Part shown: positions 41,922 to 50,597 of the stretch, piece by piece
How the letters are laid out: each line of letters starts with the position of its first letter
Position numbering within the stretch: the stretch's first letter is position 1
Source of the DNA: Cryobacterium psychrophilum
Lineage (GTDB): Bacteria > Actinomycetota > Actinomycetes > Actinomycetales > Microbacteriaceae
Assembly: GCF_004365915.1 (NCBI RefSeq)
Contig: NZ_SODI01000001.1
Location: 3,286,001 to 3,350,000, forward strand
DNA: 64,000 nucleotides
Reading direction: 5' to 3'
Made by a program: the position numbers and the translations under genes
The notes under the pieces: model-generated
Database searches by the model: none
What the model saw: only the letters and a program-made list of their open reading frames with translations
What the model was told of the DNA's origin: nothing

Positions 41922-42560
41922 CTACGGGTGCTGGACTGTCGTCGAGAGTGCCGTCGGGCTTAGCGTCGGGAGTTCACCGATCAGGACCTCGCTGTCGTTG
42001 AGCCACAGATCGACAAGCGCATCACCGCGTCCGGCGGATTCCGCGAGGCCACCCACGGTGATCTGGATCACCTGTGCCGGGTTGCCAGTCCAGAGCTCCA
42101 CGCGTCGCCCCAACTCGTCGACGAAGTCCTCGCGGAGACTCGCGGGTATCTCGTCCGGGTACACGACCAGCAGGTCGACGTCGGAGTCGGCTGTGGCTTC
42201 ACCTCGTTCGACCGACCCATACAGCACGACAGCGGTTCCGTTCGGGGCGCTCTCGTTGGCAAGATCGCGGATGCGCTGACGGAACTCAGTCAAAGCGTTA
42301 AGCGCCGACTCCACGGTCGACCAGAGCAGGTGCTCCCGATTCACACGGTAGAGCGTCTCCGCCTGCCGGGATGCTGCCAGCACGAGCCCGACCCGAGTCA
42401 AACGCTCCAAGGCTCCCCGCACGCCTCTGATGCTCACCGTTCCGCCGAGGAGACGTTCGATCTGGCGACCGTTTACCGACGCCGACCCGCGCGCGAGGGC
42501 AGTCAGGACTGCGCCCTCGGTTCGACCGAAGACAGTGACAAGCGGCATCCCGAGATTCAT
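41922..42560 (-). CDS. MNT-type nucleotidyltransferase with winged-helix N-terminus
   Basis: 212 residues from ATG 42560 (GGAGG at the right distance; the TTG further upstream overlaps that site). The N-terminal winged helix (FGRTEGAVLTALARGSASVN to LTRVGLVLA) is followed by a minimal nucleotidyltransferase: VVLYGSVERGEATADSDVDLLVVYPD, the GSxxRG...DxD signature. MNT proteins often neutralise HEPN toxins, but no HEPN gene is adjacent. The HTH may repress its own promoter, which carries a small inverted repeat. Confidence 0.75.
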   Translation of the reverse strand: MNLGMPLVTVFGRTEGAVLTALARGSASVNGRQIERLLGGTVSIRGVRGALERLTRVGLVLAASRQAETLYRVNREHLLWSTVESALNALTEFRQRIRDLANESAPNGTAVVLYGSVERGEATADSDVDLLVVYPDEIPASLREDFVDELGRRVELWTGNPAQVIQITVGGLAESAGRGDALVDLWLNDSEVLIGELPTLSPTALSTTVQHP

Positions 42561-42582
42561 TGAGTCCTCCAAGTAGGCTGTG

Positions 42583-42601
42583 AACCTGATACCTACAGGT
42601 T
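42583..42601 (-). promoter_or_regulatory. Inverted repeat upstream of the nucleotidyltransferase gene
   Basis: AACCTG and CAGGTT separated by 7 nt, inside a region where TGATACCT occurs twice (about 42587-42594 and 42607-42614). Candidate operator. The remaining gap to 42769 shows no gene. Confidence 0.4.
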
Positions 42602-42769
42602 ACACGTGATACCTAAATGGCTCAAGTGTTCAGGTAACTCTCGGATAGAGGTCATGACATCGCGACCAGGTACTGAGCTTCTGTAGCTTGTCCCACTCGG
42701 CTGGCGGCGCGGGTGCTGGAACGGTGGTCGATGAGAACAGTAGCTAGCTAGCTCGCCCGAGGGCAGCTC

Positions 42770-43174
42770 TTACTCCGCGACATATTCCTGGCGAACAGAT
42801 CCGTCTGTGGCGAGTTCGATGTGCCTGAAATCGCGGTCGGAGTTCAAGACCACAGCATCGTTGGCAACGGCGTATGCAGCGATATGACAGTCAAAGGCTC
42901 CCGCGGCGCGCATCAGCCCGCTCTCCCACATGGCCTGCTGAATATCGAGCGCGTCTTTCTCAGTCGGGTGCTCCCACGCCGCCAGCAGCGTCTCCATGTC
43001 TTCTCGCAGCTCGGCGTACTCATCGCGCGATCGCGCGGAATGGCAGTACTCCAGGACCTGCGGCGGGCAGGTGATGATCAGATGATTCGGCGTAATCTCT
43101 CTGAGTCGCTGCGCAATGGCGGTGCTGCGACCGGCCTTCTGCCAGATGCTGTTGTCGACCAGGTACGTCGTCAC
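42770..43174 (-). CDS. vapC: PIN-domain ribonuclease toxin VapC
   Basis: 134 residues. PIN-domain acidic residues: Asp in TTYLVDNSIWQKAG, Glu in PPQVLEYCHSA, Asp in GAFDCHIAAYAVAND and Asp in LNSDRDFRHIE. It should be a Mg-dependent RNase cutting tRNA or rRNA. The start overlaps the stop of the antitoxin gene by 4 nt, the standard vapBC order. Likely an addiction module that stabilises the element. Confidence 0.9.
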   Translation of the reverse strand: MTTYLVDNSIWQKAGRSTAIAQRLREITPNHLIITCPPQVLEYCHSARSRDEYAELREDMETLLAAWEHPTEKDALDIQQAMWESGLMRAAGAFDCHIAAYAVANDAVVLNSDRDFRHIELATDGSVRQEYVAE

Positions 43175-43392
43175 AGCTCGTCGCTGACGGCCAGCGGCGT
43201 GATGGTGGGAGCATCAATCTGGTCCGGCTCGAAGCGACGGCCGATGATGCGCTCGACGGCAGAGGGCTGCCGGCGCACGGCGATCAGGGTCCGGAGCGCA
43301 AGATCAACCGTCTCGCGATTGGAGGAGGTTCCGGCCAGCAGTTTGGCCTGCTTGAGCTCGGCCTGGTTTATGTCGATTGACGTGATGGCCAT
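43171..43392 (-). CDS. vapB: Antitoxin VapB
   Basis: 73 residues from ATG 43392 behind GGAGG. The N-terminal ribbon-helix-helix has MAITSIDINQAELKQAKLLA and SSNRETVDLALRTLI. The C-terminal toxin-binding tail is RRFEPDQIDAPTITP. It precedes and overlaps vapC. A decayed second copy of its 3' part lies at 45114-45176, about 81% identical. The 43393-43670 gap upstream should hold the promoter; no operator was recognised. Confidence 0.88.
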   Translation of the reverse strand: MAITSIDINQAELKQAKLLAGTSSNRETVDLALRTLIAVRRQPSAVERIIGRRFEPDQIDAPTITPLAVSDEL

Positions 43393-43670
43393 GGCGCCTC
43401 CTTCTTGCTTTATATAAGTAAGTATATAAGAACAGCGCGAAGCCGTCCAGCGGGTGAGGGCGGGGATGTCGCTGATATCCGGCGGCGGCGGATAATAGAC
43501 AGACGCTCTGGGACCTGGCACACAGCACACGAGACGCGGCTGAATCAACGCCGGCCCGCGTGGAAGCAGCGAGCAGCCTGGCAGCGATCGAGCAGCTTCG
43601 TGGCGAGATCCCGGCTGATCACCTGGTGCTGTTCGTCCGCCGAGCTCGTCAGTAGGAAGCAGGTCAGTCA

Positions 43671-44418
43671 ATGACTACCGAGAAGCTGAATCAGGTTGAG
43701 CCGGACCAAGGGAACGAGTTCGTGCCCCGACCGTTCAGCCTCACACCGGACGAGCTCGGTGATCTCGCCGTGACCGTGGCGAAGATACCTACTTCAGTGC
43801 TGGCATGGGTGCGATACCCAGCGATCGCCGTCCGCGTGCAGGGACTCGCTGTGGCCTGGACATCTCGTGCCGTCTACATCGTGTGGGAGGACCGAGGCAC
43901 TCATCGAGCGTGGGTATGGGCGTCCGCTGTCGAGCGCGCGGCTGCTGGTGGCCCTCCGGCTGGTCCTAGTAGTAATAGTAATATTCCTACTACTACTACT
44001 CCCGCTGGTCTTGCTCCTGCCTCGGTCGCTGCGGCGGGTCTTACCGCTGGCCCAACATCAGCCTCAGACACCCGAGACGACCGCTCTCGGCACAGCGCCG
44101 CTGGTGCACCTCGTCAACGCACAGCTCGCTCTTTTCGGTGCAGAGTTTGTGAGCGCGATGGCCAAGCCAGCTGGTCCGTTTGGCGCGGTCGCGTTCGGCT
44201 CGATTGATGGCCACCGCGTGCGCCTGGACTTCCACGTCGAACCGGCGACGGGCATGTGCATTGTGCTGATGGCGAGGACTGCGCTGACGACGAGCACTGT
44301 GCTGATGGCAAACACAGAGGCGGAAGACTTGGCCGAGCGAAGCAGCGCTTCGACGTTTGAAGAAGCCATCGAGGCGTACCCGTGGGCCGCGGCACTTGAG
44401 ACACTGGAGCTGGATTAG
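43671..44418 (+). pseudogene. Probable frameshifted gene of unknown function
   Basis: The N-terminal part in the first frame (to about 43950) looks genuine: NEFVPRPFSLTPDELGDLAV, RVQGLAVAWTSRAVYIVWED. From about 44100 the coding signal moves to the next frame: LFGAEFVSAMAKPAGPFGAV, then IDGHRVRLDFHVEPATG and a C-terminal TFEEAIEAYPWAAALETLEL. Between them lies a trinucleotide-rich stretch (43965-44000, AGT/AAT then ACT repeats). A single frameshift in the linker would join both parts into one protein of about 245 residues. Alternatively the second frame starts at 43867 as its own protein with a hydrophobic segment encoded by the repeats. No family recognised. Confidence 0.5.
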
Positions 44419-44502
44419 CCGCACTGCGCTGTGTGGGCCGATCGGTCGGTGATGATCATCGCCGCGGCGATCCTGGTGGAAGAGCGCGCAGTTGTTCCAG
44501 CC

Positions 44503-44891
44503 TCACCCGCTGAACGCATCGTCGATCAGGGCCTGCACAGCGCGTCCGACCTCGTCAAAACGGCCGTCTCGGATCGCATTGACAGGCGTGTCGTTGCTCA
44601 ACAACGGGTTAGCCCCGATGAACCATAAACGCGCAACCTGCTCACCCTCGACAGCGGCGATTTGTGCCACTGCTCATAGGCAAAGGCCAGCCGCTTCATT
44701 GCTGCTGGGCGCGGCTGGGGTCCGCCCTCTTTGGCCCACGTGCGTGGGGCCGAGGTGTCCTTGGTGCCAGCAAGCGCCGCCACCAGCGTCCCGCCCAGGG
44801 CCGCGTTCAGGCGTCTGGTGATCTCCCGGATACTCAGTGCTATTGTGCTGGCTGCTGCTGTCTCATCAGGTTCTTCCAAGGGGTCTTCCAT
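44503..44891 (-). pseudogene. Frameshifted antitoxin-like gene (MbcA/Xre-type)
   Basis: The frame from ATG 44891 reads SIREITRRLNAALGGTLVAA and LAGTKDTSAPRTWAKEGGPQ, then LAFAYEQW. It shifts there. The neighbouring frame continues as IAAVEGEQVARLWFIGANPL and TPVNAIRDGRFDEVGRAVQA down to a TGA at 44503-44505. Restoring one G in CAGTGGCAC (about 44664) would join the two. The intact protein would be about 130 residues, a widespread antitoxin-like family paired with RES-type toxins. Only a very short open stretch follows, so a toxin partner is absent. Confidence 0.75.
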
Positions 44892-45037
44892 TTCACGAAG
44901 CTCGGCGAAGGCTTCCACTCGACCAGCACGGCAAGCCTCCGCGACGCCACCACCAAAACGTTGGCATGAAACGCGGGACGGTTCAAGGTCCTTCCCAACC
45001 ACAGGAAGTCATGCGTGGTCTCCGGACCCTCTCGCAG

Positions 45038-45087
45038 CGGTTGATAAAGTTATCACCGCCCACGCCGGCTGATAACTTTATCAACCG
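45038..45087. repeat. Perfect 18-bp inverted repeat
   Basis: Arms 45038-45055 (CGGTTGATAAAGTTATCA) and 45070-45087, with a 14-nt spacer. It is A/T-rich against the local background. Each arm is itself nearly palindromic around TGATAAAGTTATCA. It lies between two decayed antitoxin genes. Confidence 0.85.
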
Positions 45088-45113
45088 TTCTGGTCGGGGT
45101 CGGCGTGACGGTC

Positions 45114-45176
45114 GGCGTGAGTGTCGGTGCGTCAATCTGGTCAGGCTCGAGGCTACGGCTGGTGAGGCCCTCGACG
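45114..45176 (-). pseudogene. Relic of a second vapB gene
   Basis: Aligns without gaps to 43196-43258 in vapB with about 12 mismatches in 63 nt, and preserves the tail EPDQIDAPT. No intact start or upstream part is seen, and no second vapC follows. Confidence 0.6.
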
Positions 45177-45269
45177 ACGGGGGCCCGTCCGGCGTTGCCT
45201 GTGGCCACCTGGCTGGTGGCCGTAATCTCGGCGTCGTCAGGGGGTCGCCTGCTCGCTGGCTGCGCGAAC

Positions 45270-45572
45270 CTACCTCTGTTCGTTGGACAGGCCGATGTGG
45301 TCGTCCATCAGCGCCCGCCCGGCGATCGAGTTCCACGGGTCGGTGCTGGCGATAACCGTGTTGACCATGCCCGGCGACCTGAGCACAGCAAGCAACGAGT
45401 CCAAGCGTGGAGCGCCAGTACCGGCCTCGATACCCCGAAGAGTATCCCGGGTGACATGTGCACGCTCGGCGAGCCGCGTGGCGCTGAGTCCCTGGAGCTT
45501 GCGCCAACGGGTGATGTTCGCGCCGAGCTCGCGGAGCATTCTTGTTCGGGCTGGCGAACGTCTGGTGACCAT
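45270..45572 (-). CDS. XRE-family helix-turn-helix regulator
   Basis: 100 residues from ATG 45572 (MVTRRSPARTRMLRELGANI). XRE/Cro domain in residues about 15-65 (RWRKLQGLSATRLAERAHVT, RDTLRGIEAG) and a short tail. It resembles HipB-like regulators, but no hipA follows; downstream is a vapB relic. It is divergent from the methyltransferase-helicase-nuclease operon, so it may act like a controller protein of that operon. This is inferred from position only. Confidence 0.75.
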   Translation of the reverse strand: MVTRRSPARTRMLRELGANITRWRKLQGLSATRLAERAHVTRDTLRGIEAGTGAPRLDSLLAVLRSPGMVNTVIASTDPWNSIAGRALMDDHIGLSNEQR

Positions 45573-45933
45573 GGTTGCTCTCGTGAAGTGACAGCTATAT
45601 CTGTCAATTATGCTGCGTATCGCACTTATGTGTGTCATAGCGGGAACTCTGTAGGAATCGATCAAAGACCAGCTTGTGAATGTCTATTAATTTGTATTAA
45701 TTCTATTAATGACTTCCTCCGAGCCCCCGGAACCGGTTGAAAGTGTCCCAGCGGACGACGATCGGCGGCAGTCTCGCACCGGCCCCTACTGCGTGTGATT
45801 CATGGTCGACTCGATTGTCGCGTCGCGCGCTGAGGCAGCAAGTGCAGTGGCGCTCACGCATGGTCAATAAGCTGGAGACAACCGACATCGGTGGCAGTTG
45901 CAGTATTGGGAAAGTGAAAGAAAGAGTGGATCA
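45573..45933. other. 361-nt divergent regulatory region with TATTAAT repeats
   Basis: Promoter region between the XRE gene and the restriction operon. Three copies of TATTAAT start at 45685, 45695 and 45704 (about one helical turn apart), in the most A/T-rich stretch nearby. They are candidate operator or UP-type elements. No gene seen. Confidence 0.5.
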
Positions 45934-48630
45934 GTGAGGCTCAACCTCAAGGCGGTCGAAGAACGCGTCGCGCCCATGGGCAATCGGGAGTTCTACGACC
46001 GTGAGTTCATTTTCGAGTTGCTCCTCGGCTACGGCCGTTCGCAGAGCAACATCACACGGCTCCGAAATGGCTCCCTAAACGTCGCCGAGAACAAGACGCA
46101 CGACGTGGTTCAGAAGAACGTCGTCTACTTCCGTGAAACCACAGGTGACCCGCTCGCTGTCATCGACAGCCTTCGCACCTCAGCGACCGTGGTCCGGCAC
46201 AACACCCGGTTCGTGATCGTCACCGACTACAACGAGCTGCTCGCCGTCGACACCAAGACGGGTGAGAACCTGATGATCCCGATCCGGGACATCGGCAAGC
46301 ACTTCACTTTCTTTCTCCCCTGGGCCGGTATGGAAAAGGCCCAGTACGTCGCCGAGGCTCACGCCGACGTCAAGGCTGCCGAGCGGATGGGCAAACTCTT
46401 TGACGAGCTGCTCGCAGCCAACCCCGACCTGATTGAGGCACCGAACGGCCGCCACGCCCTCAACGTGTTCTTCACCAGGCTGCTGTTCTGCTTCTTCGCC
46501 GAAGACACAGGGATCTTCACCGAGAGCCAGTTCACCAACGCGGTCGGTTCCCACACCCAGGCCGATGGCTCAGACGTCGCGGAGTTCCTGACCGCTGTCT
46601 TCACCGCGCTCGACACGCCGCAGTCGGCTGACAAGCCCGCTCACCTTGCAGGGTTTCCATACGTCAACGGACGACTCTTCACCATGGCCCCGGAGCACGT
46701 GGTCCCCGCGTTTACGAAGAAGGCCCGCGACCAGCTCATCGAGTCCGGCAAACTGATCTGGCGTGAGATCAACCCCGATATCTTCGGGTCGATGTTCCAA
46801 GCCATCGTTACCCCCGGCAAGCGCTCTGACCTAGGTCAGCATTACACCTCGGTGCCAAACATCCTCAAGACGATTGAGCCCCTTTTCCTCAACCGACTTC
46901 GGGACGAGTTCGACTCTGCGTTTGGCAATGCGAAGAAGCTCAGCGCGCTGCTCGAACGGATCAGCGCGATCAAGGTCTTCGACCCTGCATGTGGATCGGG
47001 GAACTTCCTTGTGATCGCTTACAAGGAGCTTCGCCGTTTGGAGCACGCGATCCTGGAGCGCTTGTTCGAGATCGACTCGAAGCATCAGGTCCTGTACGCC
47101 GAGTCAAGAATCAATATCGAGAACTCCTACGGGATCGAGATCGACGACTTCGCCGTTGAGGTGGCGATCCTCTCACTCTGGATCGCCAAGCACCAAATGA
47201 ATACCGAGTTCAAGGAGAAATTTAATGTTTCCATCCCACTCATACCTCTGAATGAGACCGGCCAGATCAAGACGGGCAACGCCACTCGCGTCGACTGGAA
47301 TCAGATCTGCCCCAACAAAGGGACGGAGGAGATCTATCTCATCGGAAATCCTCCGTACTACGGATCAACAAGGCAGTCGACTCCCCAGAAAGCGGACTTC
47401 GGGTTCGTATTCGGAACACGTCCGTACTCCAAGAACCTCAATTACATCGCCCTCTGGTTTGTCAAAGGCGCTGAATACATCGCGCGCAGTCAAGCTGAGC
47501 TCGCATTCGTAACTACAAGGACTGTGTCACAGGGAGAACACGTTGCGCTCATGTTTCCTCAAATATTCAATCTGGATCTGGAGATCGGCTTTGCCTATAC
47601 CGGGTTCCAATGGGACAACAACGCAAAGGGAAATGCCGATGTCACCGTCGCCGTGATCGGCTTGCGAAGAGCGGGAGAGCGCCAGAAATTCCTCTTCACG
47701 GATGATCTTCAGATCGCGGCGTCAAATATCAATGGCTATCTCGCGGACGGCAAGAACATCTACGTTCATTCGCGCTCGAAGCCGCTTTCGGCGCTGCCCC
47801 CCATGGAAAAGGGTTCACAACCAACCGACGGCGGCAACTTGGTTCTTGAGCCTCACGACCGGGATGCAATCCTCGATGAGGATCCGCAGGCCGCTCATTT
47901 CCTCAAGACCTTTCTTGGCTCTCTGGAGTTTATCAACGGGTTAGACCGGTACTGCGTGTGGGTGGCCCCAGGCGAAGAGGAGTTAGCCCTAAGTATCGTG
48001 CCACTGCAGCATCGTTTCGAAAAAACGTCGGAAATGCGCAGGGCAAGCCCGAAGTCCGCCACCCAGAAGATCTCATCAATGCCGTTCCGCTTTGGTGAGG
48101 TCCGCTACAAGCCTACGGAATCGATTATTGTCCCCGCTGCGTCTTCGGGGCTTCGCGACTACATTCCTGTCGGGTATCTGGGGCCGGACACTGTGATTTC
48201 TAATGCCGCGTTCGCTGCATACGATGCTGCGCCCTGGGTATTTGCGATCATCACCTCTAAAGCACACATGACATGGGTGCGGGCCGTCGCTGGAAGAATG
48301 CGAATCAACTACCGTTACTCCAACACAATCGTCTACAACAACTTCCCGATTCCTCCGTTGGGCGACGCGATGAAGGAGCGGCTTACCGTTGCCGCACTGC
48401 GAGTACTCGACGTGCGCGAGTATCACTGTGAGAAGACCCTCGCCGAGTTGTACGACCCGAACCTCATGCCCGCAGATCTGCGTGCCGCGCACGCTGAGAT
48501 CGACGCACTGGTTGACTCGCTCTACTCCAGGCGCGGGTACGAGACAGACGAGCAGCGACTGTCGGACCTCTTCGCCATGTATGAAAAGATGACCGCGGAC
48601 GAAGCAGCCAATGGGGGCAAGACGAAATGA
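45934..48630 (+). CDS. MmeI/YeeA-type N6-adenine DNA methyltransferase of a restriction-like operon
   Basis: 898 residues from the GTG at 45934 (AAGAAAGAG upstream); a TTG 36 nt earlier is possible. Motif I is DPACGSGNF (350-358) and the catalytic motif IV is NPPY (472-475), marking an adenine-N6 enzyme. The N-terminal 150 residues (FYDREFIFELLLGYGRSQSN, RFVIVTDYNELLAVDTKTG) carry no MmeI-like nuclease motif. Target-recognition and helical regions follow (GFQWDNNAKGNADVTV, MRINYRYSNTIVYNNFP). As I recall, Bacillus subtilis YeeA has the same layout. It overlaps the helicase gene by 4 nt. Confidence 0.85.
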   Translation: MRLNLKAVEERVAPMGNREFYDREFIFELLLGYGRSQSNITRLRNGSLNVAENKTHDVVQKNVVYFRETTGDPLAVIDSLRTSATVVRHNTRFVIVTDYNELLAVDTKTGENLMIPIRDIGKHFTFFLPWAGMEKAQYVAEAHADVKAAERMGKLFDELLAANPDLIEAPNGRHALNVFFTRLLFCFFAEDTGIFTESQFTNAVGSHTQADGSDVAEFLTAVFTALDTPQSADKPAHLAGFPYVNGRLFTMAPEHVVPAFTKKARDQLIESGKLIWREINPDIFGSMFQAIVTPGKRSDLGQHYTSVPNILKTIEPLFLNRLRDEFDSAFGNAKKLSALLERISAIKVFDPACGSGNFLVIAYKELRRLEHAILERLFEIDSKHQVLYAESRINIENSYGIEIDDFAVEVAILSLWIAKHQMNTEFKEKFNVSIPLIPLNETGQIKTGNATRVDWNQICPNKGTEEIYLIGNPPYYGSTRQSTPQKADFGFVFGTRPYSKNLNYIALWFVKGAEYIARSQAELAFVTTRTVSQGEHVALMFPQIFNLDLEIGFAYTGFQWDNNAKGNADVTVAVIGLRRAGERQKFLFTDDLQIAASNINGYLADGKNIYVHSRSKPLSALPPMEKGSQPTDGGNLVLEPHDRDAILDEDPQAAHFLKTFLGSLEFINGLDRYCVWVAPGEEELALSIVPLQHRFEKTSEMRRASPKSATQKISSMPFRFGEVRYKPTESIIVPAASSGLRDYIPVGYLGPDTVISNAAFAAYDAAPWVFAIITSKAHMTWVRAVAGRMRINYRYSNTIVYNNFPIPPLGDAMKERLTVAALRVLDVREYHCEKTLAELYDPNLMPADLRAAHAEIDALVDSLYSRRGYETDEQRLSDLFAMYEKMTADEAANGGKTK

Positions 48631-50597
48631 ACCAACCACTCAACGTCGTTGACGTGACGTACGCCCGAACGGGCGCATCTGTGCACACCGACGCAATGGG
48701 AATGCGCGAGATGCAGCAGCGCGTCTTCGCCAAGCGCGATGCTCAGCATCTCCTGATCAAAGCGCCTCCGGCGTCGGGTAAGTCTCGTGCGCTCATGTTC
48801 GTTGCGCTCGACAAGCTCTACAATCAGGGCCGCAAGAAGGTCATCGTTGCAGTCCCCGAACGCTCGATCGGTGCGTCGTTCGCCGCGACGAACCTGACCG
48901 ATCGCGGGTTCTTCGCCGACTGGGAGATCAAGCCTGAGCACAACCTCTGCACACCCGGTTCGTCGGCGGGCAAAGTAGCAGCGTTTATCAAGTTTCTTGA
49001 GGGCCCCGACGCGGCGTTGGTCTGCACGCACGCCACCTTGAGGTTCGCGTTTGAGAGACTCGCTCCTGACGTATTCAACGGCACCGTGCTTGCGATCGAC
49101 GAGTTTCACCACGTATCCGCCGACATCGAGGCCAACCGGCTGGGAGCCTTGCTCCGTGACGTCATGAACGGCTCCGACGTGCACATCGTTGCAATGACCG
49201 GCTCCTACTTCCGCGGTGATTCGGTGCCCGTGCTGACTGCGGACGACGAGGCGCAGTTTACGCCGGTCACGTTTAACTACTACGACCAACTCAACGGCTA
49301 CGAGCACCTCAAGTCCTTGGGTATCGGTCACCATTTCTACCAAGGGCGTTACACCGATGCCATTGGCGAAGTCCTAGATCTCGACAAGAAGACCATCCTG
49401 CACATCCCTAACGTGAACTCGGGGGAGTCGACCAAGGACAAGATCGAGGAGGTCGGGTTCATCATCGATTCGATGGGTGACTACATCGAGACTGAAGAAA
49501 CTGGCATTATTCGCATCCGCCGCAAGGACACCGGTCAGATTCTGCGGGTCGCGGACCTGGTCAACGACGCGGACCAGCGGAAGCGAGCGGAGACGCAGCA
49601 CTATCTCTCCACCGTCGCTTCGAAGGACCGGGACGGAGTCGACATCATCATCGCGCTCGGCATGGCAAAGGAAGGTTTTGACTGGCCATTCGCCGAGCAC
49701 GCCCTGACCGTCGGCTATCGGGCCTCTTTGACCGAGGTAATCCAGATCATCGGCCGGGTCACCAGGGACAGCCCAGGCAAGCAACACGCTCAGTTCACAA
49801 ACCTCATCGCCCAACCCGACGCGGCCACCGACGAGGTTAAGTACTCGGTCAACAACATACTCAAAGCGATTACAGCGTCGCTCCTGATGGAACAGGTCCT
49901 GGCCCCAAACTTTACGTTCAAGACCAAGACCGGCAACGACGACGCCCCCAAACCTGGCGAGTTGCGGATCAAGGGTTTCAAAGAGCCTTCGACCGACCGG
50001 GTGAAGCAAATCGTGAAGACCGACCTCAACGACCTCAAGGCCACCATCCTCCAGGACGACACCTTCGCAAAGGCTGCTGCGGGAAGCCTCGACCCCGAGG
50101 TGACCAATAAGGTACTGATTCCGAAAATAATCCGCGAACGGTATCCCGATCTCGACGAAGCGCAGGTCGAGGAAGTGCGTCAGCAGGTCGTTGTGGACTC
50201 CGTTATCAAGAACGGCGAAATGCGCGAGGTCGGCGACAAGCGGTTCATCAGGATGGCGGACAAGTTCGTCAACATCGACGAGATCGACATCAACCTCATT
50301 GACTCCGTCAACCCGTTCCAGCGGGCCTTCGAGGTCATGAGCAAGTCGGTGACGCCGAGTGTGCTGCGCATCATCTCCGATGCCATCACTGCTACGCGGG
50401 TCGAGATCAGCGAAGAAGAAGCCCGGGTTCTGTGGCCGAAGATCCAGGTTTGGGCGAAGGTCAACGGCCGTAAGCCCGACGTCCGGAGTGATAACCCGAT
50501 GGAGAAACGCTATGCCGAAGCAATCCTGTTCCTCCAGAGGCTGAAGCAGCGGCATCAGGCTGCGAAACGAGCGATATTGGTGGGTAACGAGGCATGA
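48627..50597 (+). CDS. DEAD/DEAH-like superfamily 2 helicase of the same operon
   Basis: 656 residues. Walker A APPASGKS (46-53), Walker B with DEFH in place of DEAH (158-161), motif III MTGSY (190-194), and motif VI QIIGRVTR (373-380) in a second RecA domain (GMAKEGFDWPFAEHALTVGY). A C-terminal 180-residue region ends LWPKIQVWAKVNGRKPD, reminiscent of helicase-associated repeats also seen in the next protein. It probably translocates on or remodels DNA using ATP to activate the nuclease. Four-nt overlaps link it to both neighbours. It corresponds in position to YeeB of B. subtilis, from memory. Confidence 0.85.
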   Translation: MNQPLNVVDVTYARTGASVHTDAMGMREMQQRVFAKRDAQHLLIKAPPASGKSRALMFVALDKLYNQGRKKVIVAVPERSIGASFAATNLTDRGFFADWEIKPEHNLCTPGSSAGKVAAFIKFLEGPDAALVCTHATLRFAFERLAPDVFNGTVLAIDEFHHVSADIEANRLGALLRDVMNGSDVHIVAMTGSYFRGDSVPVLTADDEAQFTPVTFNYYDQLNGYEHLKSLGIGHHFYQGRYTDAIGEVLDLDKKTILHIPNVNSGESTKDKIEEVGFIIDSMGDYIETEETGIIRIRRKDTGQILRVADLVNDADQRKRAETQHYLSTVASKDRDGVDIIIALGMAKEGFDWPFAEHALTVGYRASLTEVIQIIGRVTRDSPGKQHAQFTNLIAQPDAATDEVKYSVNNILKAITASLLMEQVLAPNFTFKTKTGNDDAPKPGELRIKGFKEPSTDRVKQIVKTDLNDLKATILQDDTFAKAAAGSLDPEVTNKVLIPKIIRERYPDLDEAQVEEVRQQVVVDSVIKNGEMREVGDKRFIRMADKFVNIDEIDINLIDSVNPFQRAFEVMSKSVTPSVLRIISDAITATRVEISEEEARVLWPKIQVWAKVNGRKPDVRSDNPMEKRYAEAILFLQRLKQRHQAAKRAILVGNEA

